DNA of 6,476 nt, from positions 1-6,476 of the forward strand of contig DNVL01000161.1 of assembly GCA_003507515.1 (NCBI GenBank). The letters run 5' to 3'. The position numbers and the translations under genes are program-made. Under the pieces are notes generated by a model. The model was not told where the DNA came from, made no database searches, and was given only the letters and a program-made list of their open reading frames with translations. Numbering within the stretch: position 1 is the stretch's first letter; each line of letters opens with the position of its first letter. This document shows positions 1 through 6,313 of the stretch, piece after piece. The stretch comes from Legionella sp. (lineage in GTDB: Bacteria > Pseudomonadota > Gammaproteobacteria > Legionellales > Legionellaceae).

Positions 1-1153
1 GAATATAACCTAAATATTCAATGATCAATCCGCTCAGCGTACGAGGGCCTAGCAAGGGCAAATGCCAGCTCAACAACCGGTTTAAATTTCGCAACGTAAT
101 GCTCGCATCCACAATGACCGATCCATTGTCCTGCAATGTAATGTCCTTGCTCAGCGCTGCAATATCGGTGGTGAATTCGCCAACAATATCTTCCAAAATA
201 TCTTCCATGGTCACCAAACCTTGCATGTCGCCATATTCATTCACAACAAAACAACTCCGTCGCTTCACTTTCTGAAAATTGAGTATTTGAACATTTAAGG
301 GGGTTGCTTCAGGAATAAAATAAGGGGGTTCCGCAATTTTGAGCAAACTATCCATGTCCAACTTGTCTTCTAGGAATAAATTCAATACGTTGCGCAAATG
401 GATCATGCCAACGAGGTTATCAATGCTCGTCTTATAAATCGGCAAGCGCGTATGCTGAGCTGTCTCTAATTGCTCTAGCAATTTATTCCACGGCTGATCT
501 AAGTCAATGCCAATGATGTCAGCCTTAGGCACCATAATGTCTTCCACATGCCCTTGCTCTAAATCCAGTAAACTAATGAGCATACTGCGGTGCTCAATGG
601 GCAGTAAACTACCGGCCTCATGAACCACCGAACGGAGCTCCTCGCCGGTCAAGGTTTCGCGCTGCGCACTATCCAGCGAAAAACCCAGTAACCTCAAAAT
701 GCCATTGGCAACGCCACTGACCAAATGCACCAATGGCGCAAAAACCAGTTGCAATATTTTTAGCGGCCACGAACACGCAAAGGCAACCTGTTGCGGGTAA
801 AGGGCTGCCAATGTTTTCGGCGTCATTTCTGAGAACACCAAAATCACCAACGTCAGCAATGAGGTCGCAATCAGCACTCCCATATCACCATACAGGTGCT
901 GTCCTATCAACGTGCCAGCCATGGAAGCAATGATGTTGGCCAAGGTATTACCAATCAAGACAACGCTCAATAACCGGTCTGGGCGTGCTAGCAACGCACT
1001 CACACGGATGGCTTGTTTATTGTTTTTTTTCACCAAATGTCGCAACCGATATCGATTCAATGACATCATCCCAATTTCTGAGGCCGAAAAAAAACCAGAT
1101 AACACCACCAAAAATAACACCAAGAACAAAAGCAACGAGATCGACGGATGCAC
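1..1153 (-). CDS. corB: CorB/YfjD-type CNNM family membrane protein, C-terminus cut by window edge
   Basis: This is an inner-membrane protein of the CNNM/CorB family, linked in bacteria to Mg2+ (and Co2+) transport or resistance. The reverse complement reads as one open frame of 384 residues to the window edge. A hydrophobic N-terminus (residues 5-22) leads into SASEIGMMSLNRYRLRH (23-39), GNTLAN (68-73) and SEMTPKTLA (108-116), the hallmarks of the DUF21 domain. A CBS pair follows: IMVPKADIIGID (206-217) opens the first CBS, and VVNEYGDMQGLVTMEDILE (303-321) closes the second. The CorC_HlyC domain starts near 336 and is truncated. The E. coli homologue is about 428 residues, so roughly 40 are missing. 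The start is GTG at 1153-1151, preceded by AAGGA with 5-nt spacing; the frame closes upstream with TGA and no ATG lies between. The gene is divergent from ffh. The family call is firm; the transported ion is not shown by sequence. Confidence 0.93.
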   Translation of the reverse strand, partial: MHPSISLLLFLVLFLVVLSGFFSASEIGMMSLNRYRLRHLVKKNNKQAIRVSALLARPDRLLSVVLIGNTLANIIASMAGTLIGQHLYGDMGVLIATSLLTLVILVFSEMTPKTLAALYPQQVAFACSWPLKILQLVFAPLVHLVSGVANGILRLLGFSLDSAQRETLTGEELRSVVHEAGSLLPIEHRSMLISLLDLEQGHVEDIMVPKADIIGIDLDQPWNKLLEQLETAQHTRLPIYKTSIDNLVGMIHLRNVLNLFLEDKLDMDSLLKIAEPPYFIPEATPLNVQILNFQKVKRRSCFVVNEYGDMQGLVTMEDILEDIVGEFTTDIAALSKDITLQDNGSVIVDASITLRNLNRLLSWHLPLLGPRTLSGLIIEYLGYI

Positions 1154-1191
1154 AGGGGTCCTTAAAAAAAGAATGAAGATCCAAGAGAAAG

Positions 1192-1208
1192 AGTATATAT
1201 GATATCAT
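1192..1208 (-). promoter_or_regulatory. Possible corB promoter -10 and palindrome between divergent genes
   Basis: On the minus strand TATACT (1197-1192) is a good sigma-70 -10 match, about 40 nt ahead of the corB GTG. I find no convincing -35 at 16-18 nt, so this is tentative. A perfect 10-nt palindrome, ATGATATCAT (1199-1208), lies just upstream of it. On the plus strand TATGAT (1198-1203) could serve ffh as a -10, again without a clear -35. The region is the only space shared by the two divergent genes, so promoters for both must lie in or near it. Confidence 0.25.
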
Positions 1209-1248
1209 CTACAGCATCGTGTGTTACCACCCTTCATAGGATAATATG

Positions 1249-2625
1249 ATGTTTGAAAATTTAACCGACCGCTTAGCCCAAACCTTTAAAACCATCAGCG
1301 GCAAAGGCCGTTTAACGGAAGACAACATCCAGCAAGCGCTGCGTGAAGTGCGGTTGTCACTGCTTGAAGCGGATGTCGCCTTGCCGGTGGTCAAAGACTT
1401 TATTGAGCAAGTCAAACAAAACGCATTAGGGCATGCCGTGGTCAAGAGTCTAAACCCTGATCAAGCGTTCATTAAAATCGTCCATGATGAACTGGTCCAC
1501 ATCATGGGGGACTCCCGCTGCGAACTCAATTTAAAAACACAACCGCCCGCTGTTTTTTTAATGGCTGGCCTGCAAGGTTCGGGTAAAACCACCAGTGCTG
1601 CCAAACTCGCCCTCCATTTAAAAGAGATTGAGAAGAAAAAAATCATGTTGGTGAGCGTCGACGTATACCGACCCGCAGCCATTCAACAGCTGCGTTTACT
1701 TGCGGCAGAAGTAGATGTTGCTTTTTTTCCATCGGATGTGAATGAAAAACCATTGACCATTGTCAAACAGGCATTGGACCACGCTAAAAAACAGTTCATG
1801 GACATCCTCATCATTGACACCGCAGGTCGGCTACACGTTGACGCCGACATGATGGCAGAAATTAAAGCACTGCATCACGCCACACAGCCCACAGAGACCC
1901 TCTTTGTGGTCGACAGCATGACGGGGCAAGATGCCGCAAACACCGCGAAAGCATTCCATGAAGCCCTGCCGTTAACCGGTATTATTTTAACCAAAACGGA
2001 TGGCGATGCACGCGGCGGTGCGGCGCTGTCCGTGAGGCAAATCACAGGCCAACCCATCAAATTCTTAGGAACGGGTGAAAAAATCGAGGCCCTTGAGCCT
2101 TTCCATCCAGAGCGCGTGGCATCCCGGATCTTAGGGATGGGAGACATCTTAAGCCTCATTGAGGAAGTCGAGCGCAAAACAGACAAAGCCACCAGTGACA
2201 AACTGGCCAAAAAAATCAAAAAGGGCAATGGGTTTGATTTAGATGATTTTAGACAACAACTCCTGCAAATGAACAGCATGGGTGGCATCACCGGCATGAT
2301 GAGCAAATTGCCCGGCATGGGCCAATTGTCTCAACAGGCAGCAAGTCAAGTCAATGATAAAACGGTCTCACAAACCGTTGCCATTATTAACTCCATGACA
2401 CCGAAAGAGCGACGGATCCCAAAGCTTATCATTGGCTCACGGAAAAAACGCATTGCGCTAGGGTCAGGCACTCAAATCCAAGACGTGAACCGCTTGCTGA
2501 AGCAGTTTAATCAAATGGAGAAAATGATGCAAAAGATAACGAAGCCCGGTGGCATGCAAAAAATGATGCGTGGAATCGGCGGCATGCCGGGGATGAAGGG
2601 GATGTTTCCAGGTAATTTCAATTAA
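1249..2625 (+). CDS. ffh: Signal recognition particle protein Ffh (SRP54)
   Basis: Ffh is the GTPase of the signal recognition particle. With 4.5S RNA it binds signal sequences on translating ribosomes and docks with FtsY at the membrane. The protein has 458 residues, close to E. coli Ffh (453). The N-terminal helical domain begins MFENLTDRLAQTF. The GTPase domain shows the P-loop GLQGSGKTT (107-115), DVYRPAAIQQL (138-148), DTAGRLHVD (190-198), the TKTDGDARGG block (248-257) and the closing LGTGEKIEALEPF. The methionine-rich M domain contains GSRKKRIALGSG (396-407), the RNA-binding segment, and ends in a Met/Gly-rich tail. Two ATGs are adjacent at 1246 and 1249. I chose 1249 because AGGA at 1238-1241 then sits 7 nt away instead of 4, and because homologues begin MF(D/E)NLTDRL. 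It precedes the rpsP operon in the usual order. Confidence 0.97.
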   Translation: MFENLTDRLAQTFKTISGKGRLTEDNIQQALREVRLSLLEADVALPVVKDFIEQVKQNALGHAVVKSLNPDQAFIKIVHDELVHIMGDSRCELNLKTQPPAVFLMAGLQGSGKTTSAAKLALHLKEIEKKKIMLVSVDVYRPAAIQQLRLLAAEVDVAFFPSDVNEKPLTIVKQALDHAKKQFMDILIIDTAGRLHVDADMMAEIKALHHATQPTETLFVVDSMTGQDAANTAKAFHEALPLTGIILTKTDGDARGGAALSVRQITGQPIKFLGTGEKIEALEPFHPERVASRILGMGDILSLIEEVERKTDKATSDKLAKKIKKGNGFDLDDFRQQLLQMNSMGGITGMMSKLPGMGQLSQQAASQVNDKTVSQTVAIINSMTPKERRIPKLIIGSRKKRIALGSGTQIQDVNRLLKQFNQMEKMMQKITKPGGMQKMMRGIGGMPGMKGMFPGNFN

Positions 2626-2639
2626 ATTGTCGGAACCAC

Positions 2640-2668
2640 TTCCCATGTGAAGTTAATTTTCGTACAAT
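2640..2668 (+). promoter_or_regulatory. Likely sigma-70 promoter for the rpsP operon
   Basis: TTCCCA (2640-2645, 4 of 6 matches to the -35 consensus) is followed after 17 nt by TACAAT (2663-2668, 5 of 6 for the -10). This would start a transcript near 2675 with a leader of about 30 nt before rpsP. It fits the 78-nt gap after ffh and the fact that rpsP-rimM-trmD-rplS is a separate transcription unit in E. coli. A weak 5-bp stem (ACTTC/GAAGT, 2637-2652 region) followed by TAATTTT overlaps the -35; it is too short to call a terminator. Confidence 0.4.
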
Positions 2669-2703
2669 ACACGGCAATTTTACGTAATAATATAGAGGTT
2701 ACA

Positions 2704-2961
2704 ATGGTCGTTATACGTTTAGCACGAGCAGGCGCCAAAAAGCGTCCTTTTTATCATATCGTTGTGACAGATAGTCGCAGACGCCGGGACGCAAACTACA
2801 TTGAAAGCATTGGCTATTTCAATCCCGTTGCACGCGGCCAAGAAGTTCGTCTGCATTTAGATGTTCAAAAATTAACGGATTGGCAAGGGCTGGGCGCGCA
2901 ATTATCAGACCGAGTAGCCTCCTTGAACAAAGAATATAGCAAGAAAGCCGTTGCTGCCTAA
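2704..2961 (+). CDS. rpsP: 30S ribosomal protein S16
   Basis: S16 is a primary-to-secondary binder of 16S rRNA, needed for assembly of the 5' and central domains of the small subunit. The 85-residue product has the diagnostic start [20 protein letters not shown], then [18 protein letters not shown], and [11 protein letters not shown] near the end. E. coli S16 has 82 residues. An in-frame ATG lies further upstream at 2647, but it would add 19 unconserved residues and lies in the probable promoter. The ATG at 2704 has GAGG at 2695-2698 with 5-nt spacing and matches the family start. It is the first gene of the rpsP-rimM-trmD-rplS operon. Confidence 0.97.
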   Translation: MVVIRLARAGAKKRPFYHIVVTDSRRRRDANYIESIGYFNPVARGQEVRLHLDVQKLTDWQGLGAQLSDRVASLNKEYSKKAVAA

Positions 2962-3472
2962 AGTGGATAATGCTGCAGACTGGCTGGTCATTGGTCGATT
3001 TGGTCGGCCACACGGGATCAAAGGCCTTATCACGGTTGTTTCTTTTACAGAACCCCGTGATAACATCCTGGGCTATAGGCACTGGCATGTAGGAAAAAAT
3101 CTCGTGTGGGAGCCATTAAACGGTTTGCAGACCACGGTGAATAACAAATTCATCTTAGCACAAATGGAAGGCTACCATGATCGTGACCAAGTCGGCCTGC
3201 TGACCAATCTTGAGATAGCCATCAAACGCGAGCAACTCCAAACGTTAAACGCGGATGAATATTACTGGCATGAGTTGGTTGGCATGCAGGTTGTGAATCG
3301 CTTAGGTGAGATCCTAGGAGATGTGACTGAAATGTTGGCGACTGGCTCCAATGATGTGCTGGTGGTGCAAGGCGCGCAGCGGCATTTAATCCCGTACCTT
3401 CCGGGCGATGTGGTCACCGATATCAATGCCAGCCAACGCATCATCACCGTTGACTGGGATGCGGATTTTTAA
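2951..3472 (+). CDS. rimM: 16S rRNA processing / 30S maturation factor RimM
   Basis: RimM is a cytoplasmic assembly factor that binds S19 and the 30S head during late maturation; it is not part of mature ribosomes. The product has an N-terminal RimM beta-barrel beginning [15 protein letters not shown] (11-25), a linker with [12 protein letters not shown] (103-114), where the YYW signature falls, and a C-terminal PRC barrel with TGSNDVLVV (131-139), RHLIPYLPG and the typical end VDWDADF. Length is 173 residues against 182 in E. coli. No ATG is available at the 5' end. TTG at 2951 overlaps the last 11 nt of rpsP, while GTG at 2963 starts one base after the rpsP stop and would give 169 residues. 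Neither has a good Shine-Dalgarno, so translation is probably coupled to rpsP. I list the longer form; the start is unsettled within four codons. Confidence 0.94.
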   Translation: MLPKVDNAADWLVIGRFGRPHGIKGLITVVSFTEPRDNILGYRHWHVGKNLVWEPLNGLQTTVNNKFILAQMEGYHDRDQVGLLTNLEIAIKREQLQTLNADEYYWHELVGMQVVNRLGEILGDVTEMLATGSNDVLVVQGAQRHLIPYLPGDVVTDINASQRIITVDWDADF

Positions 3473-3475
3473 ACC

Positions 3476-4213
3476 ATGCTGCATCTAGGTGTTATCACCA
3501 TCATGCCTGACATGTTTACTATTTTACAGCATGGCATTACCGGACGCGCCATTGAACAGGGATTAGTACGGATTGATTGCTGGAACCCCCGGGATTGGGC
3601 CAAAAACGCGCATCGGCAAGTAGATGATAGGCCGTATGGTGGTGGGCCTGGCATGGTCATGATGTATGAACCCGTTCATGCCGCAATCGAGCATGCGCAG
3701 GTAAAGATGCCCTCTGCATGCAAGACGATTTATTTAAGCCCTCAGGGCAAGTCTGTGCAGCAAGCGGATTTAAATGAGGTCGCCCAGAATGAACAGCCCT
3801 TGCTTTTTTTAGCCGGGCGCTATGAAGGAATAGATGAGCGCGTCCTCTCCCACCATGTCGATGAAGAATGGTCGCTGGGGGATTTTGTTTTAAGTGGCGG
3901 CGAATTAGCAGCCATGGTGTTTATAGACGCCATTGTGCGGCTTCTGCCTGGCAGCCTTGGGCACGCCGGATCGGCACAACAAGATTCATTCATGAATGGC
4001 TTGTTAGATCATCCACATTACACCCGCCCGGCAGTAACGCCCGATGGGTCGGTGCCAGATGTATTGCTAGGTGGAAACCATCGTGACATTGACCGGTGGA
4101 GACGAAAGCAATCACTGGGGGCAACCTGGTTGAAACGGCCGGATTTGTTAGAACAATTACCATTAACTGATACAGACAAGCAACTGCTTGTTGAGTTTAA
4201 AAGTGAACACTAG
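3476..4213 (+). CDS. trmD: tRNA (guanine(37)-N1)-methyltransferase TrmD
   Basis: TrmD transfers a methyl group from S-adenosylmethionine to N1 of G37 in tRNAs with a G36-G37 pair, which prevents +1 frameshifting. The 245-residue protein (E. coli 255) is a SPOUT enzyme with a trefoil knot. HRQVDDRPYGGGPGMVMM (46-63) is the strongly conserved N-terminal block. IYLSPQGK (85-92), AGRYEGIDERV (113-123) and EEWSLGDFVLSGGELAA (130-146) form the knot and cofactor site. QQDSF (168-172) carries the catalytic-base aspartate (Asp170 here, Asp169 in E. coli numbering), with Arg155 conserved. LLDHPHYTRP and NHRDIDRWRRKQSLG follow. The ATG lies 3 nt after the rimM stop with little Shine-Dalgarno, so coupling is likely. 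All catalytic motifs are intact. Confidence 0.97.
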   Translation: MLHLGVITIMPDMFTILQHGITGRAIEQGLVRIDCWNPRDWAKNAHRQVDDRPYGGGPGMVMMYEPVHAAIEHAQVKMPSACKTIYLSPQGKSVQQADLNEVAQNEQPLLFLAGRYEGIDERVLSHHVDEEWSLGDFVLSGGELAAMVFIDAIVRLLPGSLGHAGSAQQDSFMNGLLDHPHYTRPAVTPDGSVPDVLLGGNHRDIDRWRRKQSLGATWLKRPDLLEQLPLTDTDKQLLVEFKSEH

Positions 4214-4222
4214 GAGCAAGCA

Positions 4223-4585
4223 ATGACGAACATTATCGACCAACTCAATGCCGAACAAATGCAAGGCAAAATCATTCCTGAATTCAATCCAGGCGACACC
4301 GTCTTGGTTCAGGTCAAAGTAAAAGAAGGCACACGTGAACGTTTACAGGCGTTTGAAGGCGTGGTCATTGCTAAACGCAACCGCGGCTTAAATTCAGCCT
4401 TCACCGTGCGTAAAATTTCGCACAACGTAGGCGTTGAACGCGTTTTCCAAACATACAGCCCTGTCGTTGATAGCATCACCGTAAAACGTCGTGGCGATGT
4501 ACGTCGTGCAAAATTGTATTACTTACGTAATCTGACGGGCCGTGCTGCGCGTATTAAAGAAAAATTAGCCATAAAAAAAGGCTAA
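4223..4585 (+). CDS. rplS: 50S ribosomal protein L19
   Basis: L19 lies at the 30S-50S interface and contributes to intersubunit bridges. The 120-residue product is collinear with E. coli L19 (115 residues): [11 protein letters not shown] at the start, [20 protein letters not shown] (21-40), [15 protein letters not shown] (41-55), [16 protein letters not shown] (60-75), [13 protein letters not shown] (79-91) and a basic tail. The Shine-Dalgarno AGGAG (4212-4216) overlaps the TAG stop of trmD and sits 6 nt before the ATG, so this gene has its own strong initiation signal. L19 is made in much higher amounts than TrmD or RimM in E. coli, and the stronger site agrees with that. It is the last gene of the operon. 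Confidence 0.97.
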   Translation: MTNIIDQLNAEQMQGKIIPEFNPGDTVLVQVKVKEGTRERLQAFEGVVIAKRNRGLNSAFTVRKISHNVGVERVFQTYSPVVDSITVKRRGDVRRAKLYYLRNLTGRAARIKEKLAIKKG

Positions 4586-4633
4586 TCCACTGTCTTCATG
4601 CAAAGCGGACTCGACACACGTCGTTTCCACGTT

Positions 4634-4691
4634 CAACACCCCTGCGGGTTGGTTGTGCGTAACGCACGATGAACACCATGTTCATCGTGCG
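4634..4691 (+). promoter_or_regulatory. Cluster of stem-loops after rplS, including a perfect 13-bp hairpin
   Basis: The main hairpin pairs CGCACGATGAACA (4663-4675) with TGTTCATCGTGCG (4679-4691) around the loop CCA, with no mismatch. Just before it, GTGCG (4655-4659) can instead pair with CGCAC (4663-4667) around a TAA loop, so the two structures exclude each other. Upstream, CAAC plus ACCC (4634-4641) can pair with GGGT plus GTTG (4646-4655) with a two-base bulge. The main hairpin is followed by GTCTTT, a poor U-tract, so it is at best a weak intrinsic terminator. It may protect the 3' end of the rplS mRNA or control the downstream alkyltransferase, in whose frame it lies. Confidence 0.5.
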
Positions 4692-5066
4692 GTCTTTACC
4701 CAAACGCCTGGGTTTGTGCAATCACATGGCCTCATGGCGCAGTTCATCTTAAATCAACTCCGTATATTTAATAAAAACCCTCAACACACGTTCCAATTGC
4801 CCCTCAAACCACAAGGGACACTATATCAACTACGCGTATGGAATGCATTGCTTGCCATTCCTGCAGGACACCCCGTGACCTATGGCGACTTAGCTCGCGT
4901 CTTGAAAAGCGCGGCTCGTGCCATTGGCCAAGCCTGCAAAAGAAACCCCATTGCATTATTCATCCCATGCCACCGCGTGGTCGGCCAAAAGAATCTAGGC
5001 GGCTATATGGGTCACCTTGATTTACCCTATAAAACCGCACTATTACAACATGAGTTCATTTCCTAA
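4653..5066 (+). CDS. ogt: Methylated-DNA--protein-cysteine methyltransferase (Ogt/MGMT family), start uncertain
   Basis: This suicide enzyme removes alkyl groups from O6 of guanine (and O4 of thymine) in DNA onto its own cysteine. From the TTG at 4653 there are 137 residues. The DNA-binding domain shows QLRVWNALLAIPAGHPVTYGDLA (59-81, Tyr77), the helix-turn-helix segment SAARAIGQACKRNP (86-99) with the arginine finger at Arg89, the active site PCHRVVG (105-111, Cys106) and GGYMGHLDLPYKTALLQHE (116-134). The short N-terminal domain is poorly conserved. The same frame is open upstream to 4575, and its residues just before the TTG (STFNTPAGW) resemble the first beta-strand of the family (E. coli: TPLGPLWV). 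The true N-terminus is therefore probably earlier, yet the only start-like codon there is CTG at 4590, 9 nt after AAGG (4578-4581). The alternatives are a recent frameshift joining ATG 4598 to this frame, or the TTG with a shortened domain. Confidence 0.85.
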   Translation: MCVTHDEHHVHRAVFTQTPGFVQSHGLMAQFILNQLRIFNKNPQHTFQLPLKPQGTLYQLRVWNALLAIPAGHPVTYGDLARVLKSAARAIGQACKRNPIALFIPCHRVVGQKNLGGYMGHLDLPYKTALLQHEFIS

Positions 5067-5118
5067 AGCATTTCTCCCCCACGCCGATACATTCACAAAG
5101 AATCATCGGAGTTTCAAT

Positions 5119-5397
5119 ATGAAATACACCGTTCTCATCACCCTATTACTCAGCGTAACCGTACAGCCTGCGTTTGCGATCTGTGACTTAACCCACTTTC
5201 GTTGGGACTGCGAGTTCACACTGAATACGAAACCCACACAAGCCACGCCCTCACTGGTTCAATGTGGTCTTGCATATGGATATGTGAGCCGCGCACAATA
5301 CGATGATTTGGTTCGTTTTCAACGTGCCAATGTAGACATGAATTTAACGGTTGACGATGATTATGTAGATGGTCCCTGTGTACCTGCTCATCAATAA
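5119..5397 (+). CDS. Small secreted protein of unknown function with four cysteines
   Basis: I do not recognise a named function. The 92-residue product begins with a clear signal peptide: basic residue at position 2, hydrophobic stretch TVLITLLLSVTV (4-15), and a signal-peptidase I site after AFA (18-20). The mature part of about 72 residues starts ICDLTHFRWDCEF and holds four cysteines (22, 31, 49 and 87), enough for two disulfides in the periplasm or outside the cell. GLAYGYVSRAQYDDLVRFQRANV (50-72) looks like a compact helical unit, followed by a very acidic VDDDYVDGPC. There is no lipobox and no further membrane segment. CGGAG (5107-5111) lies 7 nt before the ATG, which fixes the start; the upstream extension of this frame overlaps the alkyltransferase and would bury the signal peptide. 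I have an impression of similar short proteins in Legionella and Coxiella, not verified. Confidence 0.8.
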   Translation: MKYTVLITLLLSVTVQPAFAICDLTHFRWDCEFTLNTKPTQATPSLVQCGLAYGYVSRAQYDDLVRFQRANVDMNLTVDDDYVDGPCVPAHQ

Positions 5398-5446
5398 CGT
5401 TAACGTCGTCTGTACCCTCTAACCGATTGTTATAGGATAACTCATC

Positions 5447-6313
5447 ATGACATCAAATCACTTCATTGCCCCCCAAAAACAAATGACGGGAATGTTCGGT
5501 CATCCTGTCGCTGAAAACCCCATAGACCAAATGTTTGATGCGGTTTATCAACACTATGGGCTAAACTGGCAATTCTGGAAAATGAACATCAAGTCATCGC
5601 TTGAAATGCCTGCCGCAATTGCCGGTGCCAAGGCAATGGGGTTTGCTGGTTTTTGCATTACAGTGCCTTATAAAATAGACGTTGTAGGGATGCTTGACGG
5701 CTTCGATGATGACGTCCGAGTGATCGGTGCGGCAAATTACGTCACCTTTGAAGAAGGTCGCATGATAGGTCATAACAATGATGGCAAGGGGGTTGTAGGC
5801 GCCATTCAAAAAGTGACCTCCATTGCAGGTAAACGCGCTGTTATGCTGGGAGCTGGAGGCGCTGGGCGTGCGATGGCGGTTGAGATTGCGCGGGCAGGCG
5901 CTAGACATTTAACAATAATGACTCGCCGTGAATCTCAAGGCGTTGAGGTTGCAGATATGGTGCAACGTGCAACCGGAATCCCTACTGAATGGGTTTTATG
6001 GACCGGCAATGTCCCGCTGCCTGAGGGAACACAAATCCTTTTGAACGCAACACATCTAGGTGCGTTGCCTGCGCGTGAAGCCGTTCCAATCGATTGGAAC
6101 ACCTTGTCTGCAGATGCTACCGTGGTGGATGTGATTACCAATCCCAGAATGACCCCATTTTTATCAACCGCGTGCGCGAAGGGTTGTTCTATCGTCGATG
6201 GCGTTGATATGTTAGTGCAATTGGCGATGCAGATTTTTGAAGCATGGACAGGCATCCGTCCCGATGAGAATATCTTTCAAAAAGCGGTAGAATCGGCTTT
6301 GGGTGAGAAATGA
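5447..6313 (+). CDS. Shikimate dehydrogenase-like NAD(P)-dependent oxidoreductase (AroE family)
   Basis: The 288-residue protein has the two-domain AroE fold. The N-terminal substrate domain contains FGHPVAENP (17-25), TVPYK (72-76) with the catalytic lysine position Lys76, GAANYV (94-99) and GHNNDGKG (108-115) with the catalytic aspartate position Asp112. The Rossmann domain has GAGGAGRA (135-142), TRRE (159-162), where arginines would suit NADP(H), LNATHLGA (199-206), and VVDVITNPRMTPFL (226-239). Canonical AroE has an SxS pair in GNPIAHSKSP, Asn in NVTVPFK and Gln in MLVAQA; here these become ENPI, Cys70 and Leu259 (with Gln shifted to 258). Substrate specificity is thus likely different from shikimate, so I leave out the symbol aroE. 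AGGA (5434-5437) lies 9 nt before the ATG. It follows the secreted protein by 49 nt; a functional link is not evident. Confidence 0.87.
   Translation: MTSNHFIAPQKQMTGMFGHPVAENPIDQMFDAVYQHYGLNWQFWKMNIKSSLEMPAAIAGAKAMGFAGFCITVPYKIDVVGMLDGFDDDVRVIGAANYVTFEEGRMIGHNNDGKGVVGAIQKVTSIAGKRAVMLGAGGAGRAMAVEIARAGARHLTIMTRRESQGVEVADMVQRATGIPTEWVLWTGNVPLPEGTQILLNATHLGALPAREAVPIDWNTLSADATVVDVITNPRMTPFLSTACAKGCSIVDGVDMLVQLAMQIFEAWTGIRPDENIFQKAVESALGEK

Noticed and set aside
21..275. Plus-strand frame of 84 codons near the left edge
   Set aside because: It is antisense to the CBS and CorC_HlyC coding region of corB.
1017..1208. Apparent 63-codon membrane-like frame on the minus strand, suggesting a frameshifted corB at a poly-T run
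   Set aside because: It is out of frame. The correct frame starting at GTG 1153 passes through the run without a break and continues to the window edge with conserved motifs, so no frameshift exists.
1875..2318. 147-codon open frame on the minus strand
   Set aside because: It lies wholly opposite the conserved Ffh coding sequence and its product has no recognisable domain.
5017..5046. Possible promoter TTGATT-18-TATTAC for the secreted protein gene
   Set aside because: Both hexamers match the consensus only moderately and the pair lies within the alkyltransferase coding end; not strong enough to list.
5397..5406. Palindrome ACGTTAACGT, also a tandem TAACGT repeat, after the secreted protein gene
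   Set aside because: It is short, overlaps the stop codon, and no -35/-10 pair is positioned around it.
5594..6255. Two minus-strand frames of about 105 codons opposite the AroE-like gene
   Set aside because: They are antisense to clear oxidoreductase motifs and show no family features or ribosome sites.
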